Positions 35,696-45,300 of a DNA stretch of 64,000 bases are shown piece by piece. The stretch is taken from NCBI RefSeq assembly GCF_002812125.1, contig NZ_NPDQ01000001.1, positions 310,001 through 374,000 on the forward strand, written 5' to 3'. Origin of the DNA: Leptospira brenneri (GTDB taxonomy: Bacteria; Spirochaetota; Leptospiria; Leptospirales; Leptospiraceae). Numbering within the stretch: the stretch's first letter is position 1; every line of letters begins with the position of its first letter. Under the pieces are notes generated by a model. That model made no database searches. It had not been told where the DNA came from and saw only the letters and a list, made by a program, of their open reading frames with translations. A program made the position numbers and the translations under genes.

Positions 35696-35941
35696 CTAAT
35701 ATGAAGGATTCCATGTTTCGTATAACAATGGAAAAATGGTAATCATAAAGTTCACAAAACAACAAAAGTAAGCAATTTTTCGATCAGAATTATCGACGAC
35801 CTTTTTTGCGAAATAAAATCCAAAAATAGGTACAATGAGACACAAAACAATTAAATTGCCATCTCTTTTAATTCTTTCATTATTCACATGCATTTGATGA
35901 TTGATACGATCCATTCGTTCTTTTTGTTCTTTGTCATCCAT
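35696..35941 (-). CDS. Small two-helix membrane protein
   Basis: 81 residues. A charged, Met- and Asn-rich start (KEQKERMDRINHQMHVNNER) is followed by two hydrophobic segments (LIVLCLIVPIFGFYFA and IAYFCCFVNFMITIFPLLY). No known motif. Coding use resembles its neighbours and there is no competing frame, so it is probably real, but no function can be proposed. A one-base variant of the window's recurrent decamer (TTCGTATAAC, 35717) lies in it. Confidence 0.5.
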   Translation of the reverse strand: MDDKEQKERMDRINHQMHVNNERIKRDGNLIVLCLIVPIFGFYFAKKVVDNSDRKIAYFCCFVNFMITIFPLLYETWNPSY

Positions 35942-36012
35942 ATCTATTATAACTATCCGTGTTTTTGTAAAAAGTCAAGAGGGAATTACAGGCTAATAAA
36001 CGTTAGTTTATT

Positions 36013-36933
36013 CTACAATTCTAATTTACCAGTGTCAAGAAAATCGATGATCATGAGTTTTTGAGAGATTGTGATCATCTTTTTTTCCAGAAGTTGATTT
36101 AGAATTTCTGCGGCAGTTCCGATTTCCATTCCGTTCAGTTCAGTGAATATAAACTGAAAGTTTTTATCGATTCTGTGTTCACCGATATAGGAAATAAGTT
36201 TTTCGCTTGTTTCTAAGATCAGTTGTTGTCTATGGATGAGGCCTTCCATGGTGGAAAGGATAATCGAAACCTCTGGATCTTCTGCAAAAAGTTGCATCAT
36301 ATGATCGTAGATTTTTGGTGATTGGAGCGGTAGTTCGTAGATGGAATCACCTAGCGCTGTGTATAAAGACTTTTCTTCTTCAAAATCGAGACCAGTGTAT
36401 TTATTAAGATTAGAAACGATTTCGGAAGGTAAAATCACAATAAATTGACATGCATATTCTGGTTCTTTTAAATACCGAACAAAGTATTGGATCAAATCAC
36501 AAATACGTAGATAACTTACGAAGGTCCAATATTTGAAACTTCGAATGTCAAACATATGTTTGATGGATTTTTCTCTTTTGATGGAATCTCGGATGTTCAT
36601 ATAGTTTTCGAAATCACATTTAAAAAGATAACTGAGAGTATGATTTGAAAATGATTCTATGATTTCGCGAACGAGAGTGGGTTCACCGATATATAAAAAA
36701 TATGAGATTAATTCTAAATTATCTTTGGAATTCCAAATGAACTTTTCTAGAGTTTTGGCCGGAATCTGAGAAAATGCGGAAAACCCAATTTTGAATGTAA
36801 CTCTATCTTGTAAAAATGCCTCGAGTTTTTCCTTTGCAATACAATCTTCGTTTATATCTTGTTTTGCGAATGATAGCCTGCAGCTGGGGGGGCAGGCTTC
36901 ATAAAGAGATGTACCGAGGAAACATTTTGGCAT
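36013..36933 (-). CDS. Hypothetical helical protein with N-terminal cysteines
   Basis: 306 residues, no membrane segment or signal peptide. The first 31 residues hold four cysteines (KCFLG, ACPPSCRL, EDCIAK), which could bind a metal. The rest is predicted helical and acidic, with no motif I recognise. It begins three bases after the DUF3347-like lipoprotein and is probably co-transcribed with it. Function unknown. Confidence 0.6.
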   Translation of the reverse strand: MPKCFLGTSLYEACPPSCRLSFAKQDINEDCIAKEKLEAFLQDRVTFKIGFSAFSQIPAKTLEKFIWNSKDNLELISYFLYIGEPTLVREIIESFSNHTLSYLFKCDFENYMNIRDSIKREKSIKHMFDIRSFKYWTFVSYLRICDLIQYFVRYLKEPEYACQFIVILPSEIVSNLNKYTGLDFEEEKSLYTALGDSIYELPLQSPKIYDHMMQLFAEDPEVSIILSTMEGLIHRQQLILETSEKLISYIGEHRIDKNFQFIFTELNGMEIGTAAEILNQLLEKKMITISQKLMIIDFLDTGKLEL

Positions 36934-36936
36934 GGT

Positions 36937-37401
36937 TTATTGTAATAATTCTCCACAATCTCTCATTTCTGGAGCATAGGGGTTTTTTACTTCTCTTCCT
37001 GTCATTAACCAAGATTTATCAACCATGGGACAGTAAAATCGATTGTACTGAGATTGGTTTGGTACTTCGGTTTTGATTTGAATCAATATTTCTTGAATTT
37101 TGGAAATTTTTTCATAACTCGATTCTAAATCACTTCCCGTAGTAGGAAGGAGTGGGCGGAGAGATTCCGTCCAGGTCTTTAATTTTGGATGTCCACTGGT
37201 CGCGAGTGTATCGAGTACCTCTGAAAAAGTTTTCCAGTTGGGTTTTGGATCCTCTTTTAGATATTCTTCGAGAAGGATTTGGTTCTCCGCTAGGAGTTTT
37301 GCTGCGAGATTCTCGTGGGCAGTTTCGAAAGGAATCACCTCTTCTTTACAGGAAAGGGTAAAAATGGCGAAAACGATGAGTGAAATCCGAAATACATTCA
37401 T
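36937..37401 (-). CDS. DUF3347-like lipoprotein
   Basis: 154 residues from ATG 37401 (MNVFRISLIV); the frame upstream to 37440 lacks support. The signal peptide ends in the lipobox TLSC. The C-terminal FYCPMVDKSWLM followed by NPYAPEMRDCGEL matches the CPM...NPYxxxMxxCG pattern of DUF3347, a domain seen in copper-efflux-associated periplasmic proteins. The Cys and Met residues could bind Cu. The preceding helical part (EILIQIKTEVPNQ) also fits. First in an operon with the Cys-rich helical protein. No copper pump is in the window. Confidence 0.65.
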   Translation of the reverse strand: MNVFRISLIVFAIFTLSCKEEVIPFETAHENLAAKLLAENQILLEEYLKEDPKPNWKTFSEVLDTLATSGHPKLKTWTESLRPLLPTTGSDLESSYEKISKIQEILIQIKTEVPNQSQYNRFYCPMVDKSWLMTGREVKNPYAPEMRDCGELLQ

Positions 37402-37539
37402 ATTTTGATTCTTTTTTCCTAACTGGGAATTGAAATTCAATTTTTAGTTTCGAGTTTGTGATGGGACATTGCTTTTTTCTCGACAAAGCCGGTTTTTCAA
37501 GCATGATGACAGAAAAGTTCACGAAGGTGTAATTCCATT

Positions 37540-37890
37540 ATGATTATTGTAGAAGGCATTGGCCACGTCAGTATCCCCGTCTCCCAACTCGACACCTCTA
37601 TCGATTTTTACCGGGACATTTTTGACTTCGAAGTGGAGACAAAGAAGGCTACTGAGGCAATCCTATCTCTGGATTCCTTCCGTATCCGATTGGTAAAAGC
37701 AGAAGTTTCAGACCGCTCTCTTCCTCTCCTTAGTTTTGTGATGGATGTGGATGATTTCACTGAAGCCATCAGCGAACTTGAGGAAAAGAACGTAAAGATC
37801 ATCAAAGGACCAGAAGGAACCGATTCTGGAGAGAGTCTCACCTTCGCAGATCCGAGCCAAAACTTAATTGAGATCTTCTATTCCAATTAA
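37540..37890 (+). CDS. VOC-superfamily (glyoxalase/bleomycin resistance) protein
   Basis: 116 residues, one VOC domain of paired beta-alpha-beta-beta-beta units. GIGHVSIPVSQLDTSIDFYR starts the first module with His near 8, and QNLIEIFYS ends the second with a Glu metal ligand. The substrate cannot be told; family members include glyoxalases, dioxygenases and resistance proteins. Stand-alone gene between a lipoprotein and a large hypothetical. Confidence 0.8.
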   Translation: MIIVEGIGHVSIPVSQLDTSIDFYRDIFDFEVETKKATEAILSLDSFRIRLVKAEVSDRSLPLLSFVMDVDDFTEAISELEEKNVKIIKGPEGTDSGESLTFADPSQNLIEIFYSN

Positions 37891-37933
37891 ATCCTGTTGA
37901 TTTTTTAAAAACCTTACTTACTATCCTCTTGGT

Positions 37934-39421
37934 ATGTCGGCAGAGAACCAGGGGGGTGGGAACGAATTAGACCTACTTACCGATTTTAAAAAAGGTTACG
38001 TATACTTCCTGACTGGTTTTCAAAACTTGGTGGGAAGTTTCCTCCAGTTCCTTAGTTCGGGTCTTACCGAAGCCAACAAACGTGAAATTCTTCCCTTTCG
38101 AAAAAACCTCGACCAAGAATTAGATAAATCACAAAAGAAAATCAAAGAGATCATCTTTAATTTAGATGAGAAACATTTATATGCGTTAGTAAGAAAGGAA
38201 TACTCACGTTATTTTTCTCGTAACTTAGATGAAGTCAGTCGGGATGATTTTGTTCAGTTTCATTTGATCTTTGAAATGTTACGTTACTTTTATATCGAAA
38301 GCAAAGAAGGTTGGATTTTTTTGCGAGAAGCTGTTTTAAACGCAAAATTTAGTGATCCTGATTTTCAAAATAACGTTTTGTTGCGTTATCGAATTTTACC
38401 TGCCCTGGATAGATTAAACCAACTTGAGATTTTTCTCAAACGAATGAGTTTCATTTTACAAATTGATAATCCAAATTATCTAACTGAATACAAACCCACC
38501 AAACCAAAGTATCGTGATCGTATCATCTACCGATTGTCTTCTGTTTTTGATGAATCCTTGTATGACAAACCAACAACTCTTGAATCTGAAGATTCTGGAA
38601 TTGAATATAAGGCTGATGAGGTAATTCAGAAGAGTGATAAGGATCCTAAACAAAAAAAAGATCTGGTCAATCAAAAAGCAAAATTAAAAGAAGAAGGTGT
38701 CACCAACTACATCCAAGCCTATGGAAAGTATACTTGGAACTCAGACCAACATTATTTTTTCAGATATGAATTGGATAAATACTTAGCAGAAAAAGCCTTA
38801 TTTAAGTCGGCAATTAGTCTGGATTTGCATCTTGGTGCAGACGAACAGGTTCTTCGTGCAGAACTCATTCGGTCTATGACAAGTACGGAAAAGAAAAACA
38901 AATCTCCTGAAGATTTTGAAGTGGAATACCAAAACTTTCTAAAACAGTTTTTCCAGTTTTGTGAAAATATAATTCTTATGAATATGATGATCCCCAACCA
39001 AGTGAAGTATGTATTTTTATTTCATTTGGGGCCTTCTCATTTTTATATGATTGCAAAAAAGTTTTTAATGGAAGTCGGCACAGGTTATATCCATTCTCGT
39101 GGTTCAGATGGTAAAAAAGTAATCCGAGTAATTCCTGGTGAATATGTCAAAAAACATGTGATCGACTATTGGAACGAAATCATATTGCTGAATGTAGGTG
39201 AGGAGAAAAATAACCTAGCGTTATTAAAAAAACTAACGGAAATGATCGAAGAGAAATACAAAGAGATTTCGAAACTTACGATTCAAAAATATGATGAGTT
39301 AGATGAAGAAATCAAAAACTCAAAACCTAGAGATTTAATTTTTCGAGAACATATGAATGAGTGGATGGGAGCTGCAAACATCATTATCTTTAAAAGATTT
39401 GTGAAAAATAAATCTTATTAA
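37934..39421 (+). CDS. Large hypothetical helical protein
   Basis: 495 residues, soluble, mostly helical. A highly charged middle (about 205-260, GYKADEVIQKSDKDPKQK-type) separates an N-terminal half from a C-terminal half. I recognise no domain. It has no signal peptide or membrane segment despite hydrophobic FKKGYVYFLTGFQNLVGSF near the start, which might attach it to a membrane. The 3' end overlaps the convergent lipoprotein gene. Probably a lineage-specific protein. Confidence 0.7.
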   Translation: MSAENQGGGNELDLLTDFKKGYVYFLTGFQNLVGSFLQFLSSGLTEANKREILPFRKNLDQELDKSQKKIKEIIFNLDEKHLYALVRKEYSRYFSRNLDEVSRDDFVQFHLIFEMLRYFYIESKEGWIFLREAVLNAKFSDPDFQNNVLLRYRILPALDRLNQLEIFLKRMSFILQIDNPNYLTEYKPTKPKYRDRIIYRLSSVFDESLYDKPTTLESEDSGIEYKADEVIQKSDKDPKQKKDLVNQKAKLKEEGVTNYIQAYGKYTWNSDQHYFFRYELDKYLAEKALFKSAISLDLHLGADEQVLRAELIRSMTSTEKKNKSPEDFEVEYQNFLKQFFQFCENIILMNMMIPNQVKYVFLFHLGPSHFYMIAKKFLMEVGTGYIHSRGSDGKKVIRVIPGEYVKKHVIDYWNEIILLNVGEEKNNLALLKKLTEMIEEKYKEISKLTIQKYDELDEEIKNSKPRDLIFREHMNEWMGAANIIIFKRFVKNKSY

Positions 39422-40110
39422 AGGACTAAACTACAAGTTTTTGAATCGGCTGTGACGTAAAACTGTGTGGCGACCCCTGCCGGGAAAGGAATGATTGGAT
39501 CGTTTTGTAAAACATAGTCGGTTGCTTTGCAAGATCGGTCAAACACTCGGACGGTCACTGTACTTTCACATCCTATGGTTAGGTTTCGAGATGATAATAA
39601 TGTATCTGTATGAAAGGCTTTGGTTTCTTGACCATCAAACTCAACGGACAAACTACTTCCTTGTTTGAGTTCAATTTCTGGGCCATACTGTTTATTATAT
39701 ACCGTATAACAGTCGATAAAGTATTCCATCCCGGCGCAATTGACACCCGTTTTGGAATTAGGCAAACAGGATCCACCCGATTTTGAGACAGTAATGAATC
39801 CAGAAAATGCACCATCGGGAACTTTCGTATAGAGCTCCGTTCCTGTGTTGAGGCTGATGGTAGCTATGATATCATTAAACCGGATTACCGGATCAACTCC
39901 AAAGTTTTCTCCCTTGATGAGCACTTCCGTTGCAGCATAAGTAGCGTTGAGATTGTTTTGTGCAGGAGTTCCAATCTGAGGGGTGACAGAGGAGACTACA
40001 GGTGGAGAAGTGAGGAGAGCAGCTAAAGGATCTTCGTCTGAAGAAGAGATACAGGAAAAACTGCTTCCAAGTACTAGTGAGAATCCGATTGTGTATAAAA
40101 TCCTTCTCAT
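39418..40110 (-). CDS. IPT/TIG-domain lipoprotein
   Basis: About 230 residues from ATG 40110, which has a GGAAG ribosome binding site eight bases before it; longer frames to 40209 cross into the crotonase gene region. Lipobox is SSFSC. A domain of IPT/TIG type follows (VSSVTPQIGTPAQ, VLIKGENFGVDPVIRFND), then a Cys-containing C-terminal half without known motif. IPT domains are Ig-like and common in surface proteins of leptospires. Surface or periplasmic exposure is likely but unproven. Confidence 0.7.
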   Translation of the reverse strand: MRRILYTIGFSLVLGSSFSCISSSDEDPLAALLTSPPVVSSVTPQIGTPAQNNLNATYAATEVLIKGENFGVDPVIRFNDIIATISLNTGTELYTKVPDGAFSGFITVSKSGGSCLPNSKTGVNCAGMEYFIDCYTVYNKQYGPEIELKQGSSLSVEFDGQETKAFHTDTLLSSRNLTIGCESTVTVRVFDRSCKATDYVLQNDPIIPFPAGVATQFYVTADSKTCSLVL

Positions 40111-40179
40111 GACGGCTACTTCCATTATCGGAAATCCAAAACTGTTTTCATTTCTATTTTTTTGCCCAGAGGAAATTCT

Positions 40180-40953
40180 ATGAACACTGTCACCCTGCAA
40201 ACCCATCATACTTATGTAGCATTAATTGAACTCAATCGGCCGGAAGCAAAGAATGCGATTTCCATCCAATTTCTTTCGGAACTAAGAGAAAAAATCCAGG
40301 AAGTGCAAAAAAGCACAGCACGAGCCCTGGTCATCATTGGAAAAGGTGATTCATTTTCCTCTGGTGCTGATTTGAAGGAAAGAAAGTCCATGACGGACTT
40401 ACAGGTCAAACAGTTCCTAAAAGATATCAATTTATGTTTTTCGGAATTAGCGAATCTCGCCATTCCCACAATTGCTGCGATCAATGGGTTTGCCTTTGGT
40501 GGCGGATTGGAAATGGCTTTATCGTGTGATATTCGTTATGCGAGCGAATCAGCACAAATGGGCCTCACGGAAACAAAACTTGGGATCATTCCGGGAGCAG
40601 GGGGAACCCAAAGGCTTTCTCGAATTGTGGGAGAATCTACTGCTTTGGAATGGATATTTTCTGGAAAAAAACTAACTGGGCAAGAAGCAATGTCTCGTGG
40701 TCTAGTTTCTCAAGTTTTTGAATCAGACCATTTACGGGAATCTTCTCTTGCCTTAGCACGGGAGATATCGGAATCTGCACCTATCGCGGTTTCTGCTGCC
40801 AAAAAGGCCGTGCGCCGTGGATTGGAATTACCATTGGAGTCTGCCCTGGAATGGGAGAGGCTGTGTTATTTTGAAACCATAGGTACGAAAGATCGAATGG
40901 AAGCCTTGCAGGCGTTTGCTGAAAAAAGAAAACCTAATTTTAAGGGAGAATGA
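40180..40953 (+). CDS. Enoyl-CoA hydratase/isomerase (crotonase family)
   Basis: 257 residues from ATG 40180 with an AGAGGA ribosome binding site; a TTG at 40162 is in frame but unsupported. Oxyanion hole is in SSGADLKE and GFAFGGGLEMALSCDIRYA. Both catalytic Glu residues of hydratases are present (GGGLE and LTETKLGIIPGAGG). It should hydrate trans-2-enoyl-CoA in fatty acid or amino acid breakdown. dcd follows four bases on. Confidence 0.9.
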   Translation: MNTVTLQTHHTYVALIELNRPEAKNAISIQFLSELREKIQEVQKSTARALVIIGKGDSFSSGADLKERKSMTDLQVKQFLKDINLCFSELANLAIPTIAAINGFAFGGGLEMALSCDIRYASESAQMGLTETKLGIIPGAGGTQRLSRIVGESTALEWIFSGKKLTGQEAMSRGLVSQVFESDHLRESSLALAREISESAPIAVSAAKKAVRRGLELPLESALEWERLCYFETIGTKDRMEALQAFAEKRKPNFKGE

Positions 40954-40956
40954 TCC

Positions 40957-41481
40957 GTGATTTTAACCGGAAAAGAAATTTTAAAAAGACTGGGAAACGA
41001 TATCAAAATCGAACCATACGATGCGAATCTTTTGAATCCCAATTCTTACAACTTACGATTACATGAAGACCTTTTAGTATATTCAGAGTTTCCTTTGGAT
41101 ATGAAAAAACCAAACCCTGTACAGAATCTGAAAATTCCAGATGAGGGTTTATTGTTAGAACCTGGCAAATTGTATTTAGGAAGAACGATTGAATTTACTG
41201 AAACTCACAATTTAGTACCAATGTTAGAAGGTCGCTCTTCCATTGGGCGGCTTGGAATGTTTGTTCATATCACTGCTGGTTTTGGGGACGTAGGGTTTAA
41301 AGGATTTTGGACCTTAGAAATCCAAGTAACACATCCGTTACGAGTTTATGCAGGTGTTCAAATTTGTCAGATTTTCTATCATACAGTCGAAGGGGAAATC
41401 AGCGAATATAAATCAGGAAAGTACCAAGCCAACCAAGGCATCCAACCTTCTTTGTTGTATAAGGACTTTGAAAAGAAGTAA
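40957..41481 (+). CDS. dcd: dCTP deaminase
   Basis: 174 residues, GTG start with GGGAGA ribosome binding site. It deaminates dCTP to dUTP for dTMP supply. GRSSIGRLGMFVHITAG and FGDVGFKGFWTLEI carry the catalytic Ser/Arg and Glu residues; LNPNSYNLRL is typical of the N-terminus. It may be a bifunctional dCTP deaminase/dUTPase, but residues deciding this were not tested. Co-transcribed with the crotonase. Confidence 0.95.
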   Translation: MILTGKEILKRLGNDIKIEPYDANLLNPNSYNLRLHEDLLVYSEFPLDMKKPNPVQNLKIPDEGLLLEPGKLYLGRTIEFTETHNLVPMLEGRSSIGRLGMFVHITAGFGDVGFKGFWTLEIQVTHPLRVYAGVQICQIFYHTVEGEISEYKSGKYQANQGIQPSLLYKDFEKK

Positions 41482-41523
41482 CTTCTAGTTTTTCTTCGGA
41501 GGAATTTAGGAAGAGAAGAGCAA

Positions 41524-41555
41524 AAACCTGCCTCCAAAAACTGGACGGCAGGTTT
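41524..41555 (-). terminator. Rho-independent terminator of the DUF2147 gene
   Basis: AAACCTGCC (41524-41532) and GGCAGGTTT (41547-41555) form a nine-base-pair stem, with an inner TCCA/TGGA pair in the loop. Read on the minus strand, five T residues follow the stem. It lies 13 bases after the minus-strand stop and could also serve dcd on the plus strand. Confidence 0.7.
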
Positions 41556-41567
41556 GTATAAGAATCG

Positions 41568-42092
41568 TTATTTTTTAGCTTTGAAAGTACAGTCCCATTT
41601 TGGGTCATCAAGATTCAAACCACCAAGTTTCACCCAGTTGTTTGTTTTTCCAATAAAGGTAATGGAACAAAGAGTTCCTTTTAAATCCAAACGGTTTCCG
41701 CCTTCAAGGGAGGTGAATTTACCGCAGTAAGTTTTACCATCACGAGGGTTGTAGATTTTTCCGTTTTTATAAACACCTTCCCCTGCGTAATCAAAACCAG
41801 TGATGAAAACCATTCCAAGGTTTGGTCGGTTACGTAACTTTGGATCTTCGTTGTTATGGTCTAAGTAAGGAGTTCCTGGAACACCTTTGTCTTTTTCTTT
41901 TTCTTGGTATGCATTGTCTTTGATACAAACTGTTTTTCCGCAGTATTTATCACCACATTTGAAAATCTCGATGACTGAGTCTTTTTCAGGTGGAAGGTAT
42001 CTTCCCACTGCAACGTCAGCCTCTTGGGCAAGCAGAGAACTTCCTGTGAAGAGGATGGCCGTCCATACACTTAAAACAAGTTTTTGATTCAT
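41568..42092 (-). CDS. DUF2147 exported protein
   Basis: 174 residues with a signal peptide (cleavage after SSLLA). DUF2147 pattern: VGRYLPPEKDSVIEIFKCGD at the N-terminus, GFDYAGEGVYKNGKIYNPRDG in the centre and GGNRLDLKGTLC near the end. The family is periplasmic and beta-rich; function not established. A strong terminator follows. Stand-alone gene. Confidence 0.85.
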   Translation of the reverse strand: MNQKLVLSVWTAILFTGSSLLAQEADVAVGRYLPPEKDSVIEIFKCGDKYCGKTVCIKDNAYQEKEKDKGVPGTPYLDHNNEDPKLRNRPNLGMVFITGFDYAGEGVYKNGKIYNPRDGKTYCGKFTSLEGGNRLDLKGTLCSITFIGKTNNWVKLGGLNLDDPKWDCTFKAKK

Positions 42093-42308
42093 ATAGATCC
42101 TTATTCTATAAAATTGGGTTCAATCATTCTGACAGAAATTTTTTCTCTGGCAAGCTGGTTTTTTGAAATTCAGGACAACAAATTAGGAAAATACCAAATT
42201 GAAACAAATCGGTAATAGAACTAAAAGTATCGGGTTTCTGATTGAATGGGAAGTCCCCATTAGAGTATTTCTAACAGGGAAACAGACAACAATGTGGAAG
42301 GGTAGATA

Positions 42309-42336
42309 GACTAACCTCAATTAATTGAGGCTAGTC
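42309..42336. terminator. Hairpin overlapping the stop of the SpoIIE-TPR gene
   Basis: A palindrome CCTCAATTAATTGAGG (42315-42330) is extended by GACTA/TAGTC arms, giving eleven pairs interrupted by one mismatch. The minus-strand TAA stop (42321-42323) lies inside it. A T run follows only on the plus strand, so its role for the minus-strand gene is uncertain. Confidence 0.45.
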
Positions 42337-45300
42337 GCTTTTTCCAATAACTTGGAAAGTTTGAGAACGTTTTTATTTGTTGGATCAATGGATTGTGCTC
42401 TCGTTACATAAGTCACGGCACGATCTACATTTCCAAGAAGTCGGCTAACGTCCGCAAGGTTGATCAGGTTTTGGAAGTTTTCTGGATCATATTTAAGAGC
42501 TTCTTGAGCTGCTTTTAAAGCTCTTTCATAGTTTCCGAGTTTTTTTTCTGACATTGCTAGGTAATACCAGTATTCTCCCGATCCTTCGTTTTCTTTTAAG
42601 AACTCGTTCAGAACTTTTGCAGCAATGTCATATTCCTTACCTTTGTAACTCACAAGGCCAAGAAACTTGTTTAATTTCTGATTGGTTGGATCACCCAGGA
42701 AGGCTTTTCTCATTACGGTAATGGCCCTTTCAATTTCTCCATTTTGGTAAAGCGCTTTTCCTTCTTCAAAGGCACTAGAAGTTGTGAGTGCTTCATCCCA
42801 ATCATCACCTGCGGTATCAAAAAAGTCATCCACAGGTTGGTGTGAAAGATCATCTTTTTCTGGACTGTGTAAGATAGGAGATTTTTCACTTTTGAAAACA
42901 ACACTGAGCATGGAGATATCGTCTGTAACATCTCCAGATTTTTTGACCAATCTTTCGATTTCGTAGATATCACCATCGGCTTCTTCCACGAAACGGAGTA
43001 CCATGGTTTCATCTTCATTGATGGTTCTTACATCTTCATCCGGAGTGAGGTCAATATCATCACGACCATCCGAACCAAGAATCAACTGATCTCCAGGAAG
43101 GAGTTGGAAAGTTTGTACTTCGAAAGGGTATTCTGAATCCAACCCCAGTTTTCTAAGTTTTAATTCTTCTTCGATGAAACTAGCTTTTCCATCACGGTAA
43201 AGAATGCTGTAAGGGTGTTCTGCATTGAAATACCAGATTTTTCCAGTTTCATCATCGATTAACATAACCGTTGCAGAGATTACCATCGTTCCACTAAAGG
43301 ATTTGAATACAGCATTTACTTCTTCATAAACATCTGTGAGCCATTCATCCGGCGTACGATTGAGAATTCTTTTATTCCCTGCAGAACGGGCCATAATGGA
43401 ATTCATTACCACACCCATAACAAGGGATCCACCAGCACCTTGCATGGATTTTCCCATCGCATCCCCGTTCATCACCATAGTATATCTATGAAAATCATCA
43501 GGTTTTCCTAGTTTTAGGTTTCCTGTGATACAAATATCACCCCCAAGATCTCCTGTTTTATTACGGAATTCAAAGGTTTTCTTTTGATGAACAAAGAAAT
43601 CACAACGGATATTATCTGATTTATTTGCATTAAAAAATAAAGGTTTAGCAAGGAGAGAGGTGAGGAAGTAGTCACCATCTTGTTGTACTTTCAAACGATG
43701 GATTTCATCCATTTTCTCTTGAAGTTCTTTGGTTCTTTCCTTAACTTTCTCTTCCAAGTTTTCTGCATAGTCTTGTAGTTCTCGTCTTGCGTCGCGGATA
43801 GAGGAAACCATCCCGTTAAACGACTCTGCTAGATATCCAATTTCATCATTAACTTTGATGGGAACTTCTACTTCTAAGTTTCCTTGGTTTACTTTCTCAA
43901 CCCCAGCAAGTAGAGCATAGAGTGGGTTTACTAACGCAGATCGGAAAAACAATGGAAAAATAACAAGTAACACGAACATTACTATCGCAAGAATGACTAA
44001 CTCGAGTTTAGCGGACTTGTGCATATAGGCACGGTAATCTCGATAATTGAACCCAACCTCTCTGTTGACTTTCTTTTTCGAATCATACGTCATGTAGGCA
44101 ATGTAATGCGAAACACCGTCTAAATCTTTTCTATAATGTCTTGTTAAGTCTGGTTTGAAATAACGGAAAAATTTGAGCATTTCGACACGGAGGTCTCTTC
44201 CGGAAATTTCGTTTCCATCCCATTTACATTCACTTACATGTTTGAGAATGGCATCACGGAATGTGTCTACATTTTTGACTTTTTCAACGTATTTGACACC
44301 TTCTTCGCAAAACTCATCAGGTAGAATGTCTGCAAGTTTGTTGGTGTTAATGAAAGTTCTACGATTGAGTCTTTCGATCAGTTTGGAAACTTCTGCTTTG
44401 AGTTCCGCTCCTTCCGAATCTGGATTTTCTTCCAGAAACTGAAGGATGGCATTTTTATAACCTTCAAAGTAATATGGTGTTTTTGTAATACTTGCTTTTA
44501 ATGAGTTTCTGTAATCGGCCTCACCAAGGCTCACCACCTCATCATACAATGCTGTATTATAAAGATCCGCTTGCACGAGGGGAAGATCTAAATTTACAGA
44601 AGAAGGTAAATATGCTTTTTTGAGATTTTGGCCTGAGGAATCGGATTCAATGACAAATAAAATGTCTTTGGAACGTTCTCCTCCTTCTGCAACTCGGAGT
44701 GCCTTTTGGATCGCAGTATTGTCAAAAGATGTTTCTTTCTCTTGGTCCACCAAATAACTGAAGGCTTGCATGATGAGAAGAATGGAAACAAAAGAAATTC
44801 CTACAATCTTCACCATAAAAGTAGTTCGTTCACTACTATTATTGATAAACGAAATGGTAATGATAAAGAAAGTTAAAGTGAAAAGTAATACTAAAGCAGT
44901 GAGGTAGGTAGAACGTTCCATCGCACCATCACGGCTCATTACATTGGTTATGTTTGGTACAACGGCGGCGATTAATGCCGCTATCAACATAATAAAAAGA
45001 GTTCCACGTTTATCTTTTCCAACATGGAAAATTCGATATCCAGGAAGAATAAGGAAGTTGATAAAAGAGTAAGCCGCAATAAAGAAACTTAGAATTCTAC
45101 TAGGTCCTTCCGAATTAAAATCCCAGTGGTGGGCAGTGAAGTGGTATTTTCTTTCTCCTTGAGAAACGGTAACAAGAAACCACAATACAACAACGATCGC
45201 TACGGCATGTAAAATCGCGAGGATGATGGTAGCTGCTTTTGGATTTTCATTATCAGGGAAACGAAAGAAAAACTGACCAAAATGGGTGATTCCAAAGATG

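Noticed and set aside
35995..36012. AATAAAC/GTTTATT hairpin after the Cys-headed helical gene
   Set aside because: Seven AT-only pairs and no T-tract; too weak to call a terminator.
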